The notes beneath the pieces were generated by a model. The model was not told the DNA's origin and did not search any database. It saw only the letters and a list, made by a program, of their open reading frames with translations. Shown one piece after another: positions 45,103-57,985 of a DNA stretch of 64,000 nucleotides. The position numbers and the translations under genes were made by a program. The DNA comes from Eleginops maclovinus (Eukaryota > Chordata > Actinopteri > Perciformes > Eleginopidae). Position 1 is the first letter of the stretch. Every line of letters begins with the position of its first letter. Location: contig NC_086365.1 in the NCBI RefSeq assembly GCF_036324505.1, positions 10,366,155 through 10,430,154 of the forward strand, in the 5' to 3' direction.

Positions 45103-48100
45103 ATGGCCGAGAGCGAGGCAGACACGCCGAGCACGCCGATTGAGTTTGAGAGCAAATACTTCGAGTTTGATGGAGTGCGGCTGCCGCCCTTCTGCAGGGG
45201 GAAGATGGAGGAGATCGCCAACTTCTCCCTCAGAAGTAGCGACATTTGGATTGTCACCTACCCAAAGTCAGGTAAACAAGCCTCTGCGTCACCTTCAGGC
45301 ACGGTGCTCTCTGTGTCCGCACGTTACCTGGTTTGCAGTTCCGTGGGAGACTGCAGGCTGTCCTTGTAATAATCAAAGTTTCATGCAAATATTAGTAATA
45401 ACATAAGCAAGCATATTACAACATCGGTTACGTGTCATGCGGTTCTTGTTCGCATGCATCACCATTTATAACAAGTTCTGTATTTAACAGCAATACGTGA
45501 GTCGCAGTTTATTTATGTTTATACTGCGCTTGTGCATGTTACAGGCCTCTTTCTTTAAAAATTACACGCAGTATCCTAAGAAAAGGAGTCAATATAAACT
45601 GATGATCGCCTGTTAGTCCGCACGGCCTTCTCTAGACACCATAATAATAGCACGCACAGATGGAAGTTGGTGTTTACATCCAGCTCCGGAGTGTTGTGGC
45701 GCAGTGCTGCTGCACCCGGCCGGGGCTCGGTGCCCTGCTGAACGCTGGGTGGGTCCGGTCATGTGACGGCTGGAGGGCAGCTGGAGCCCGTTGTTAGTGC
45801 ATGCATAAGGGCTGAGGGGGTTGATCATTGTCGAGGGAATTTTATTTCCTATGGTAAGTAGCATTGGAACACCTGTGGGCCTCTAAGAGAAGAAAGTTAT
45901 AGGTATGAACAACAGGAAATGAATCATCAATCAATGCATCTCCACCCATTTAATTGCGAAACACAGTGTAGTCATACTAATGCCTACATATACAAGAAAA
46001 AGGGTGCAAAACCCTAGAAATTGCACTCGTTTTCATATCTCTAGCATAATGATTTTCATCTTGATCCATTCTTACATTTTCTTCTGAAATATTACATTTG
46101 ACTAACCAGTCCTGAAAAGAAAGCCAGCAGGCTTTAATCACACCATAAGGAGATAAGAGCATAATAAATCTGCATGTCTTTGCAAAGAATAAGTGTAGCC
46201 TGTTAGCTAACTGCTAGCTAGTAAGGGTCAACAACAATAAAGATAGCGATTACCTTCATTGTCTTTACATTGTTCTCATTTTTGATTGAAAAAGTTATTG
46301 AAGGGTTAAAATAGTGGGCGGATTCAGGGTCAAAGTAGACCAAAGTTAAATTTGACAAGTATAAAGCGCACAGACTTCTTCCCTCTTAGTGAAAAATCCC
46401 AGTGCTTGCATTCGACTGTATTTAAGCAGCCACAAAATAGCCATTAGCTGGTGCGGCCATGCATATGGTTTAATACCGTTAGCACACGGCCTCCCGGGAT
46501 GAAATGGCAGGATGCGGCACAAAGCTATGCTTGCAGGGCAAAACCTAAACAGGAAGCAGCACGGTCTGTTACACATACTAGAGTTTGGCCCTTCTGCTTT
46601 CTCTCGCAGTATCATGTAACAGAGTGAGTACAACAGTATGATGCAGCAACACAATCCACTCACTACCATCTGCATACTAATGCTTCATGCAGTCAAATAT
46701 CATTCATTGTAAATTAGATGACACTTATTTTGGGCCTGGTATTGAAACCCATTTCATTTTTTCTGCTTCTGGTATTTTCATGAGATCCTTTAAATGTACG
46801 GTCATGATTCATTTAGACCTTCTGAACACCTCTCATGCTGACTGCTGAAAGAAAAACTGCAATGTTATAACATTTAAAAATATACTTTTATTGTTGACAA
46901 GGTTAGCAGGTATTTGTTATTGTTTCACTATGGTTTTAAATCATGGTTTTGCTTGTTTCATATTATAAACAGTCGGGCTGATACACTAAGTACGCACACA
47001 TAGACACACATACATTGGTTTGTGGCCTACTGTTTTGAAGCCTCAAGTTTGGCATTTTGGGGTGAATAAAAAAAGTTAAAATGAACTATCATTAACTTAA
47101 AACACATAGTGAAAGTGTCAAAGTTCTTATAGAAAAAAACCAGACAACTCCCATTATGGAAACCACTGTCAGAGTGACCTGTCAATCACAAGAAAGCCAC
47201 ACCCTTATGCTGCTTTATCGTCTTTTTACTGAAAATGGGACCATCGTTTACAAAATGAATACTGTATTGAAGCAGACTTTTAACTACGGACCATTTATTT
47301 AGACCATAAACTCATTAAAATCAAGACCGTTATACAATCTCAGTTCTTTTTGCAATCAGTTGAGTCGCCTGTTGTTCTCTTTAGCAATACGGTTTACCGC
47401 ACTTTTGCAATGGCTCTGCTGTTCAAACACTCACTTTCATAACTTTGTCAAAGCTTGATTTGAAATGTTCCCTAACATTTGTAGACCCAAAAAAAAAAGA
47501 CTAAAAAACTGAACTTGATGTTCCTTCTTCCTTCCAAACCACAACACAGTAGCTCCCTTCAACATCTGTATGTCAGCTGGGAACCCTATTAAAGGAGAAG
47601 AACATCCCCCAGGCTTGTAAAACAGTGTCTTATTTAATAAGATGGAGAGAAAACAGTGATACATTCATTTGTATCTTAAGAACTGTACAGTTTCTTCTGC
47701 ACTTCAGAGAAACAGTCCCAAGCAAGAATATGTTCTATGTTCATGTATACCTCTTCTGGTGCAGAGGGAATGAAAGCACATGGCAGGCCACATGGTCAGG
47801 ATGCTGCAAAGCAATGAGACCATTGGCTCACATGTGACAGTAATGGCCAATGGGATTTGCAAGATTCTATAAACAGAGGGGGGTGGGAGTGTGAGGATTG
47901 CATTATGGTATATAATGGCGATAACTTCATGGTGTTTTGACATCAGCCGTACTCTCATAAATCACAGAGGGTGAGTATAAACAAGATAACCACCATGGAG
48001 GAGAGAGCATCCTCTGCTGTGGCTGCATGCTGTGCAGAATTCAGAAAAGATTTATTGATGCATATTTAAAGACGCACACAATCAAAGCTAGTCATGGAGA

Positions 48101-51100
48101 GCATGACGCAGCCTGTGAAAAAGCTTACCAGGATACTGTTGTTATTTAAAAGATGTTGAAGTTAACCAGATGGAGAGAGTCTAATGTAACGGCATTATAG
48201 GAAATGTAGGAGTCTCACGAAGCCTTATGGAGTTGCAATTGTAATAATCTGGTTTATAGTCAATGATAAATACTGAAAGGACATAACAGATGCTGATAAA
48301 TTGTGGTTATTTATAGTATTAGGGAAACAAGAGAAGAAATAGCTTTTGGAGAGTATTCCAGTAACATCAATAATGTAGATTGTGATGGGTGAGCATAATA
48401 AAGTGAAGCAAAAGCAAAGCAAAAACCAAACCAGTGCCAACAATGGGTACAAAATAAACATCAGAGAAACTCTAGATTGGTTTTTTTTATTACCTCCAAC
48501 CAAGTACTCTGAATCTGGTGTGCTCCAACCAAGTTCTGTGATACCTTAAAAGTACAAAAGGGAAACAGACACAGGCAAAAGCATACTTGATTTTTAAAGT
48601 TAGGCTGAGGTTTTCACAGGAAAAGAAATGTACCCTTTGAAGAGGACATGTGCTCACTTTAAGGTTCATTTGACATGTTTACATGCTTCATTTTTCTCAT
48701 ACTACCTGTGCTGCAGCACCTCTTTTCACGCTCAGCCTGCCCAATGTATCGAAGTGCTAGCTAGCAATTTTACACAGTGATGTCATTATGTTACAGAAGT
48801 GAACAAAGGAGTCACGAAGCAGTATTTCAGGCAGGGGGGGGGATTGTGTTACCCTCTGGAGGTAACTTTGGATTTAAGCCTTTGCAGACCATTTACATAC
48901 ACATAAACACACTACAGGAAAGGGAAAACCCCAAAAAGCACAATAGGGCCTCTTTAAACGTAATGATAAAAATGAGTTGTCTTGGTCGACATGTTCAAGT
49001 TTTGAAAGAAGTAAAAGTAAAAGCAGAGTTAGAAACGGAGATAAAGACCTACAAAAACAAATGTCACGGTACTCCAGTTCTTTTTCTTTCTACACCTTAC
49101 AACATCGGCGATGCATCAATGATGTTTTTTGTTAACATCCTTTTAGATACTTCATCAACTGGGGAGGACATTAGCGTAGTGAGAAGATGCTTCTATGTAA
49201 AATCAAGAACACATGGTTTAAAACATTTTGAAGAACTTTGACGTTAAATCTGCTTTTCACGAGTCAAATACAACTGGGCCCTTTCATGCATGCAAAACAC
49301 ATCATAACTGGTACAAATGAGCGATAAAAGTCTCCTTTTAGAGCGAGAAAGTCTTTTCAGGGAACTGACAAATCTTAATGACATGGTTTATTTTGTTTCA
49401 CAGCCAGCATGTGGCCAGCCTGAAGCCTCACTCAGACCCCACTCAGTTTGTTCCCTTGGACGCATCTTGTCTTATACCACCACTTCATTTGGATGCATTT
49501 CTAAACTTCTGTTTGCCAAAAGTGTGTATAGGATGTTCGATTGGACCGGCACACGCGTATAGCCAAAATGAAACACAGGGACAACACAGATTGGCGTGGC
49601 AAAAAAAAAGATGATGGTAACAGAATAAGAAAGACCCTTTAGTAGTGACTGTGGGTAGGGCCAGGACGTTCTGAAAAGTGGGAAAATTGCATTGTGGGTA
49701 GTGTAGGCAACATTTTAACAAGGTAGAATTTGAATAACGTTTGGAATAAGACAGATTATGTGATTGTGTGAAATTGATTTGGATATCTTTTTTATTTTTA
49801 TTTTATAGCTGCATGAATTTGTATTTAGGGCTTTTTGAGACAGCTAACCACACAACCCCTGAAATATGACCTCATTACAAATGGCTAATTTACCTTTTCA
49901 AAATGTTTTAATTTTACACAAATAACCATATTTCGGTTTTTGTCCCTGCCGTGGTCCCAAATCCCATGACTCATTCTTTTAGCTTACATCGAAACCGTTA
50001 GTTTGACTTCTTTTCTGTCTTATTGTTTTTACTAAATGCTTAACTTGTGCAAAATCATTTGTATTGTACTCTTTCTGACGTCCCAGACCTGAATATCCCC
50101 TGGCTTTGTTTTATCTCCCTGTAGGCACCAGTGTACTCCAGGAGATTGTGTATCTTGTGAGTCAGGGGGCAGACCCAGATGAGATTGGCCTTATGAACAT
50201 CGATGAACAGCTTCCTGTCTTAGAGTACCCCCAACCTGGCCTGGAGATCATACAGGTAATGTAGCCGAAAACAGCTGAGCATTTGTAATTTGACTTTGCT
50301 TATCTTGATAAGATTCTGGTTTCAATAACACCAGCACTATCAAAACAAGGCTAACCTCGCTTGCAATCACAAGGCTGGTCTGTTCAGACAGCAAAGCCAT
50401 TTTCTTTAAAACCAACCATTTTGGTCACGATTTTATGTTTCAAAGGAAAACCCAACTCATCACAAGCCCCATTTTTTACAACATTGATACTGTATTAAAA
50501 AGGGCATATGACTCATGATGGGCTCTGTGAAAATGGTGGTTTATGTCAAGCCTGAAAAACAAATCCAGACAGTGTCATTTCAGCTTGATCATAACATGTT
50601 TGAAGCCAGAAGGTGTATGAAAGATGAGATTTAACAGTCAGGGAATATAGGACCCGGTTTATCAATTTGAAGGGTGATTCATAGGGACTACTGTGACTGA
50701 CAAAGGCTAAAGTCCAAAACGACTGTATAAACAGGTTAAGCGCTTAAGGGCTTGTAACTATCAGCAAAACATCCACTTTTATTGCTCAACCTGTTTCAGA
50801 GTCAAGCAATTGGCCCAATACTTAAATAATAACATCACTTTGAGAACAGACACAGTGATAGCATCATAGCTAGCTAGAATTTCCACATTGAATAATACTG
50901 TAGATCAAGACAATGTATGACATTTTCCAGCGCTGGAGCTGGAAGCCATAAAGACTTGACAAAAGAATACAGCTTAAAGTAATAAATTCATTTGTGTCTC
51001 CACAGGAGCTGACCTCCCCTCGTCTGATTAAAAGCCATCTTCCCTATCGGTTCCTCCCCACAGCCATGCACAACGGAGAGGCCAAGGTCAGTCCTCCGAT

Positions 51101-54100
51101 AATGGACAGTATGCAGTAGTGAATTTTCACTTCATTTATTAATACGTTTTCCAATTTAGGAGTTTAACATGAGTTCAGGATTCTGTACTATAAATGCAGA
51201 TTAGGGTAGAAAAATGACAAACATATTGAAATGACAAATCTTTATTTGGTTGATACCCTTAGTCAAACTGTTATATTTAAAAAATAATTTTAAAAGTAAC
51301 AAATATCACGTTGGTGTCATACGGTTTCATCCATGTACAATTCAAGTTAGAAAAGCAGGACAGCTTGAGTGTTGAATACATACCAAGTAATTTAATATGC
51401 CAGATTTAAATCCAATATTAAAATAAATAGCTCAAAATAAAATAGATGAATACTTGTTATCACATACAAGCAATAGGTATTATCAGCTGTCTAACCCAAT
51501 GTTATCGCCTTTCTCTCTCATAGTTTGTACTATCAAATAAAGGAAAAAAGAAAAATGTCATAAATAAATGTAATATTTGTGTATATATAATTTGTATTAA
51601 ATACTATACCAGTCTTTCAAAGATGACATCATCCATCAGCTCCAATAACCACATTTTATTGGACTCTTTTCACACCTCACTATGACCTGGGGCTAATATC
51701 TTGTATCTGACTGTTGTGAGTACTGTGGTGCTTCTCTTCCAGGTGATCTACATGGCTCGTAACCCTAAGGACCTGGTGGTGTCCTACTACCAGTTCCACC
51801 GCAGCCTCAGGACCATGAGCTACCGGGGAACCTTCCAGGAGTTCTGCCGCCGCTTCATGCATGACAAGCGTGAGTACGCAGGGTTCGGGAGGACTGAACC
51901 ATCTCAGTGACTTCATATAGTGTTTGTCTGCGGAGTGTATCCATCTGTGTGTGTCTCTCTTTCTCACAGTGGGATACGGTTCCTGGTTTGAACACGTTCA
52001 GGAATTTTGGGAACATCGCATGGACTCCAATGTCCTCTTCTTAAAGTATGAAGACATGTACAAGGTAACGTCCTCATGCTTGTTTTGGGGATTGTCTGTG
52101 AGCTCTTATTTTGACATTTCACTGAGTCATCACCCAAAGACTCTGTGGCCATGGGGGCAATCTTTTAGGTATCAGGTTTAATGGATGTCTGGACCGAGAT
52201 GGCTTTTCTGTCTGTTGGTCTTTTGTTTACAACATGATTGGTCAACACATTTTATATAGAGTCTGTGGTCAATACTACTCAGACTACAAATAGAAATCAA
52301 TACCAAGATCTTATCTTGTTGCCTACATACACCATGAGAATCTTTTTATAGAGACCATCGCCCAGTATTGTGGCCTTTGTGGAGATCTGAAGCCACTGAA
52401 TGTAAAGAGTAATTAATATAGAAAGTGGGTCAGTAAACAATTCCAGTGGAGCAGCTGTACTGTGCAGCTGTTTGAGGGGGGAAGTTACATATAAACTATA
52501 TTTAGACAGTAAGCCTAATATCCTTATACAGGGAGTTCAAAAGCTGAGGGACCCTGTATGCGAAATCCTGTATTCGTCAAAATCCTGTCACTGTATACTT
52601 TGCGTTGGATTCAATATTTAAAACGTATAAAGACATCAGGGATTTTAGACTTTATCAAAGAAACCATGTGTTTGTGGAAAACACCCAAACCTGGTATCTC
52701 TTATTTATCTCACAATCAGAACAATGGAAAGAAGGTAAGGAACATTTTTTGAGTCAACACATATCCTACCTAATTCAAAGCCTGTTCCCATAATTTTCCA
52801 ACAAGGCTACTTTTCATACAACATAGCAGACTATCTATCCTTTGTACAGACACATTCTTGTGTAAAAAACTCAAAGAAATACGCCAAATCAATATTTGCA
52901 CTTTGCTTTACCATAGGTCCCTTTCTACACTATCTGGGTTATCACGTTTACGAGGTACAACCTCAAACATGTCCTTTGTTTTTGAGAAAGGCGTTAGATT
53001 TCTAAGAACTGAAAGCAGAATGCAATTGATCAGAAATGGCTTTTATTGAAATAACTTAAATGCCTAACCTCAGCCATCTTTTGGTAGTTTGGTAAATTGA
53101 GTTTCCTCCTAGACTTTCAGGAAATTTCACTAAAGAGAGAGGGAAAGTGCACCATAACTCGTGTACCAGCTTCAGTGACCTCTGAACCTGCCTTGAACAA
53201 ACACATGCATGTGTAGACCTATACAACCCAGGGCTGTAAAGTAATCATACACAGGTTTTGTTCAACCGCTACTGGAGGACGTCCTTACAGAGCTGTACAT
53301 TTAGTCCTTTCATACACAGTCTGTGTTCCTCACCTTTATGCTACATAGATTGTGTAAATTTCGAGGAACTGTGTGTGCTCCACAGTTGTGGGTGGATGTT
53401 ATTTGGGGAAACACAATCACTGCCTTGGTGTTATCTAAGCTCTTAAGACAAGAGGCAGTTTCCCATTGTCGCTTTTACTTATGTAGAAGTACAAAAGGAT
53501 TGCCATCAGAATTATTTATATTAAATGACTGGATTATGATCATTGATGTATTTATCGGTCTATCATGGAGAAGCTGATTTGAATTACTTTATATTCTGCT
53601 GCTGGATATCTTAACCTACCTAAATAATAATAATAAATCATAGTCTTTTTATTAGTGGATTTATACATTTAGAAGATGTATATATTTATCTATCATCTAC
53701 ATTTGGTAGACTAACTGGAATTTTTGCTTCCACAATTTAGTGGAGTAGAAGTATAAAGTAGCAGAAAATAAAAACACTCAAGTACATGAAAATTGAACTT
53801 AAGGTAGAACTTGAGTAAATGCACTTTATTAGATTTTTAACCACCAACCTCCTCTCTCCAGGATCTGGGCACACTGGTGCAACAGTTAGCTCAGTTCCTT
53901 GGTGTTTCCTGTGACAAGGCTCAGCTGGAGGGCATGGTGGAGAGCTGCAACCAGCTCATCGAGCAGTGCAGCAACACCGAGGCACTGTCCATCTGCAGGG
54001 GTGAGTTTTGATTTTCTGTCATTGAGGTCTTGGTAAAAGGGCTTTTGATTTGGGCTTAACTGAACCCCAAAGTGTGGAGATTCACCAGATCCACCAGATG

Positions 54101-57100
54101 TGTCTTCAACCCATTTCTATTACACTTTCACATCATCTGACATTCAGGTCCTTCAATTTATGATTTTACAGTTTTTGTCCCCATGATGTTTGTAAAGATT
54201 TCTGTCTGTTTTCTGGATTTTACGCAAATCACCACAACTGTATTTTGTAAGGTCAATGAAGCAATTTCTAAATTCTTTACAATATCCAAAAGTAGGCCTG
54301 CTGTAGCAAAACAACAAACATATGCTTATGTGGCAGGGTGGTGTGGTTAAATTTAAATGATAATGAAGTGGGACGGAGGTCTGACAACGCCACCTGGGGA
54401 CTTGTACCCCAGGATATAAACATAAAGAGAGGAGGACACAGGTTCAGGACTGAGGGGCAGAGACGTGTTTCACAATAAATAAAGGAAACCGTGCTGGAAG
54501 ACAAAATAATGGGTTATAAAAACAAGAATGACTCAGCTTTAAAATGATCTTTATTATATAATGGATTAAAATCGTTATCTAAAACAGTTAAAAGTCTATA
54601 CAAAAAAAGAAACTAAACCTGAAGTGAGCTGAGGCCAGTTAATGGGGTGGCAGGCTACTTCTCGTGACACTAGGGTGTAACCAAATACTCACCAGGTGCA
54701 GCCACAGCAAACCACACACAGCAAACAGGTCAGTCACTCGTGCTCCCCGGTGATCTTCACCACAACAAATAGTGAGGGTGACTAGCCCCCCCAATGACCG
54801 GCACTCAGCTTTACTAACGGAAATAAGAAATAACTGAAAACAAGGTTAAACAAACAAAGTTGGCTAAACATAAACTAACTGAAACTAAACTTGATTAAAC
54901 AAAACTGCAGCAGGGGAACCTAAAAGCAATGGTAAAAGCAATCTGGTTAGAAATTGGCTACCATGAGGCACAAACAATTGAGGTTCTTTGCTCTACTCAC
55001 CACAGGAACAAAGAGTCACCGGACAAACTGCAAAGAAACAGCAAGTGAGCTTAACAAAAACTAGAAGTAACTGAGACATATTTTGAGAGAGACAGCCTAC
55101 CTGCACCACCGACCGTGAAGGCAGAGCCAAAGGGAAGAACAATTGCAGCAGGTGCAATTTCTACTCTGCCCTAATTAGGGGAGTGGTTTGGGGGAGGTGC
55201 ATTCCCAAACACCCCACTACACTTACAAGTCAAGTAGACACAACTCCTTCAGTTGAGCAGACCTTTAATGACTGTAAATATGTGTTAAATTATGTGGTAT
55301 AACAGAATTGTGAATTCCAATCAATGTGTAGAACATATATGTTAAAATATTGGTTTAAAAAAAAAAAAAAGGTACACAATATTTCGAATCTACTTTTTAC
55401 AACTTTTCCACTAAAAATGAATTCCTTTTCAACTCCCGTGCTAATTTGGTTTGCAGTTCAACTAAGGTACCACTGGAATGCTTGTGGATTTGGGAGAAAA
55501 GTCACAAATGCCGCAAACAAGACACAGCTCAAGGAAATCATAAGTGATAGCTCAATGATAATTTCCGTAAATGGGTGCAACAAATGCATTTCGTGGTAAA
55601 ATACTCTAGGAAAACACCGCTGTGATAATGCCACAGGTTTTAGATCCATTCGGGAGAAAGAACTGTACTGAATACACAAAGGTACTGCTTCTCTTAAAGC
55701 CATGACTTCAGGCCTGATTATGTTAGGATGATAATGATATCGACCAAACCACCGGAGCTCCTCTTACAAAGCTATTTGAAGACCAGGGAGGTAGAGAAAA
55801 ATCATAATCCATATCCTCCCAGAGCTGTATCTATATATACAGTTCCATGATGACACTATTTCAGGAGGACATTTATATTTCATAATATGTATTTTCCTTG
55901 TTATTTTATGGTAATTTGATTTCATTTCACAGAATCTTAATGTTAACGTAGCAAATCCCTAAACTGGCTGGATCAACAACTGCTACCAGAATTAGCAAGT
56001 TAGCTCCTTAGCTAATGCCTAAACAATGCCTACACACCACTGTCATGAGAAGGGAAACACTCTACTGTGAAAGATATTACTATGAAAAGAAAAAGGAGAC
56101 TAAAATGTCTAAATGAAATGAATATCCAACTAAATCCCAAACCCTTATTTATATATGCAATTATTCGTTTTGTGTTTATGTCCTAAGTAGGTAATGGGAT
56201 CTTCAAGTTGTGCACATTGATACAAGGGCTTTCTCATGCTCAGTTTGAGATGATTATAGCACCACCTTGTGGACACATTTTCAAAGTCAAAGTCCACTTT
56301 ATTGTCGAAGTTTCCACATGTGTTATACATACAGAACATTGAAATACCGTTTCTGGCAGTCCCACAGTGCAAATATAAACAAGAACATATAACATAAAAG
56401 ATAAGAGCCTAGAAAAAAAAAGAAAGGGGGTAAAAAGGGGGTATACAAAAAAAACTAAGTAATATATACATATGTTAGACACAATCAACACAGTTTGAAG
56501 GTAGTGCAAGTAGTGCTTTAGTGCAAAAAATAGTACAAAAGTACATTTTCAGTAGCAGCGGAGAATAGAAAATGACTGGTGCTGGATGAGGGACGGGTGT
56601 GTGAGGGAGGGGGGATTAATGTCCTGCTACATTTCCATTGAGGCTGTGGGGAAAGGTGGGTGGGACGGAGGGCGGAGAGGTCAGGGGAGAGATGGGAGCG
56701 GGGGTAGAGGGAGATGAGAGAGGGGGAGAGAGGGGAAGCGAGAGGAGAGAGGGAGGGAGAGAGGAGGGAGGGAGGGAGGAGAGAGAGACAGAGGATTGAG
56801 GGAGGGACGGAGGATAGAGAGAGAGCGAGAGAGGGAGGGAGAGAGTTCAGCATCCTGAGTCATTTTGTATCCACACCACATATTGCTATCGGCTGTAAAG
56901 CCATTCAACCTGTAGGCCTAGTCCCTTTTGATTAAACCATCTTTCCATATAACATCTTATTTTTCATAATGAGTCATTTTATTTTATGTTACAGTTCCTA
57001 TGTTGATGTTTGCTTATGATTTCTGTCATTTGTTCTTTTCTTTTATTTCAGTTTTTCCCATCTAATTCTTTTTCTTTTAGTGCATGGAAATCTGGTGTCT

Positions 57101-57985
57101 GGTGTTCTGTAGGCTTAACACACAGCTGCCAGGTGTCAGTCTGATCTGTGTCACACACACACACCGCATGCAGGTGAGTCAGAGTCACGGCGTGCTGCGT
57201 TCACTCTGCAGCTGAAAGTGTCCGATCGATGAATCATCAGAATTGACGTGGGTCTTACATCAAAACCATCATCAGCAGAATCATGTTATGCCGCCATAAC
57301 ATCTGAGCATGGCTACATAAAGCCCGTGCAGCTTATGAAGCAAAACCAAAAGCCTTGTGCCCTTATTTTGATTTACTTACGGCGTTAGGTTTTAAGTTTA
57401 ATTCATAAACATTCAAATGGCCCAAAAATTCTATTATTTGTTCCTCCTTGCATTCCCAGCAATCTTAGAGCACCATATATTGCATCAAAGAAAAACAGAG
57501 TAACACAAATATCAATTTTTCTGATATATTTATTATTTTGTTTATTAGGTTGAAGACATCAAAACAATATGATTTGGACAATGCTTCATTTGAAAACCTC
57601 AACAGAATCATTGAATGTATTGCTAGTTAGTTATTGAGGTGTGATTGAAATGAAATAGATATATAACAATTTCAAACTGATCAGAAATGCTGCACTCAGC
57701 GCCGTCCATCTCCATGTGAACACACTGTAGTGAAATATTTAGAATGTATGCCCAAAAGACAAAGCAATTCTCAAATCAATGTGTCTGTTAAATCAGTTTT
57801 AGGTATGGGTCACTTTGTTTGAGCCGTTCTGACTGAACGTTTTACTAAACCACTGTCCTCTCCTGCCTGCAGGTCGTGCCGGACTGTGGAAGGATGTCTT
57901 CACAGTGTCCATGAATGAGATGTTCGACACGGTGTACAGACAGAAGATGGGAAAGTCCGACCTGACCTTTGACTTCTGCCTGTGA
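45103..57985 (+). CDS. sult4a1: Sulfotransferase 4A1, 7 coding exons
   Basis: Coding exons on the plus strand: 45103-45271, 50125-50255, 51006-51086, 51743-51869, 51970-52064, 53862-54000, 57873-57985. All are GT-AG and in phase; the product is 284 residues, the same length as human SULT4A1. The protein starts MAESEADTPSTPIEFESKYF. It has the 5'-phosphosulfate loop TYPKSGTS (52-59), the sulfotransferase active-site-type His in KSHLPYRF (His111) and the 3'-phosphate region YMARNPKDLVVSYYQF (130-145). The usual C-terminal RKGxxGDWKxxF motif is altered to GRAGLWKDVF. Known for the family: a highly conserved brain cytosolic orphan sulfotransferase with no confirmed substrate and weak or absent cofactor use. 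The ATG has A at -3. Intron 1 is 4.85 kb; intron 6 carries a solo LTR. Confidence 0.97.
45272..50124. other. sult4a1 intron 1
   Basis: This large first intron has no recognised coding exon. Some frames of 60-150 codons occur (for example plus 48777-49241), but they lack family resemblance and splice logic. Short repeat fragments such as the agggcctctttaaa motif near 48945 occur. Nothing else is recognised. Confidence 0.5.
52065..53861. other. sult4a1 intron 5
   Basis: No recognised exon. Plus-strand frames between 52558 and 53577 (about 60-84 codons each, for example FRLYQRNHVFVENTQTW) may be remains of an unidentified mobile element. A MITE fragment (agtggagtagaagtataaag, gaacttgagtaaatgcactt) lies at about 53739-53828, just before exon 6. 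Confidence 0.4.
54329..55221 (-). mobile_element. Solo LTR, copy 2 (TSD CTTA)
   Basis: This is the reverse-oriented relative of 2573-3377, 893 bp long. On the minus strand it starts TGTAGTGGGGTG and ends CCCTGCCACA. It is flanked by an exact CTTA duplication (54325-54328 and 55222-55225). It holds about 254 bp (54443-54696) not found in copy 1, bounded by cagg on both sides, and lacks other parts of copy 1. It lies in sult4a1 intron 6, antisense to the gene. No coding region accompanies it. Confidence 0.87.
56281..56530 (-). mobile_element. LINE 3' tail fragment
   Basis: On the minus strand the segment reads cacatgtggaaacttcgaca then ataaagtggactttgacttt, the 3' end style of L2/Rex1-like fish LINEs with a TTGAC-type tail. 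No reverse transcriptase is preserved. Confidence 0.5.
56680..56860. repeat. GA-rich low-complexity tract
   Basis: About 180 bp of gggagag/gagagagg/gggagggag repeats on the plus strand in sult4a1 intron 6. Open frames here (Arg/Glu/Gly or Ser/Pro/Leu runs) are compositional. Confidence 0.95.

Noticed and set aside
48777..49241. 154-codon plus-strand frame in sult4a1 intron 1
   Set aside because: No family resemblance, no splice context and low-complexity flanks; chance frame in an intron.
56518..56935. Ser/Pro/Leu-rich and Arg/Glu/Gly-rich frames
   Set aside because: Compositional frames over the GA-rich tract in sult4a1 intron 6.
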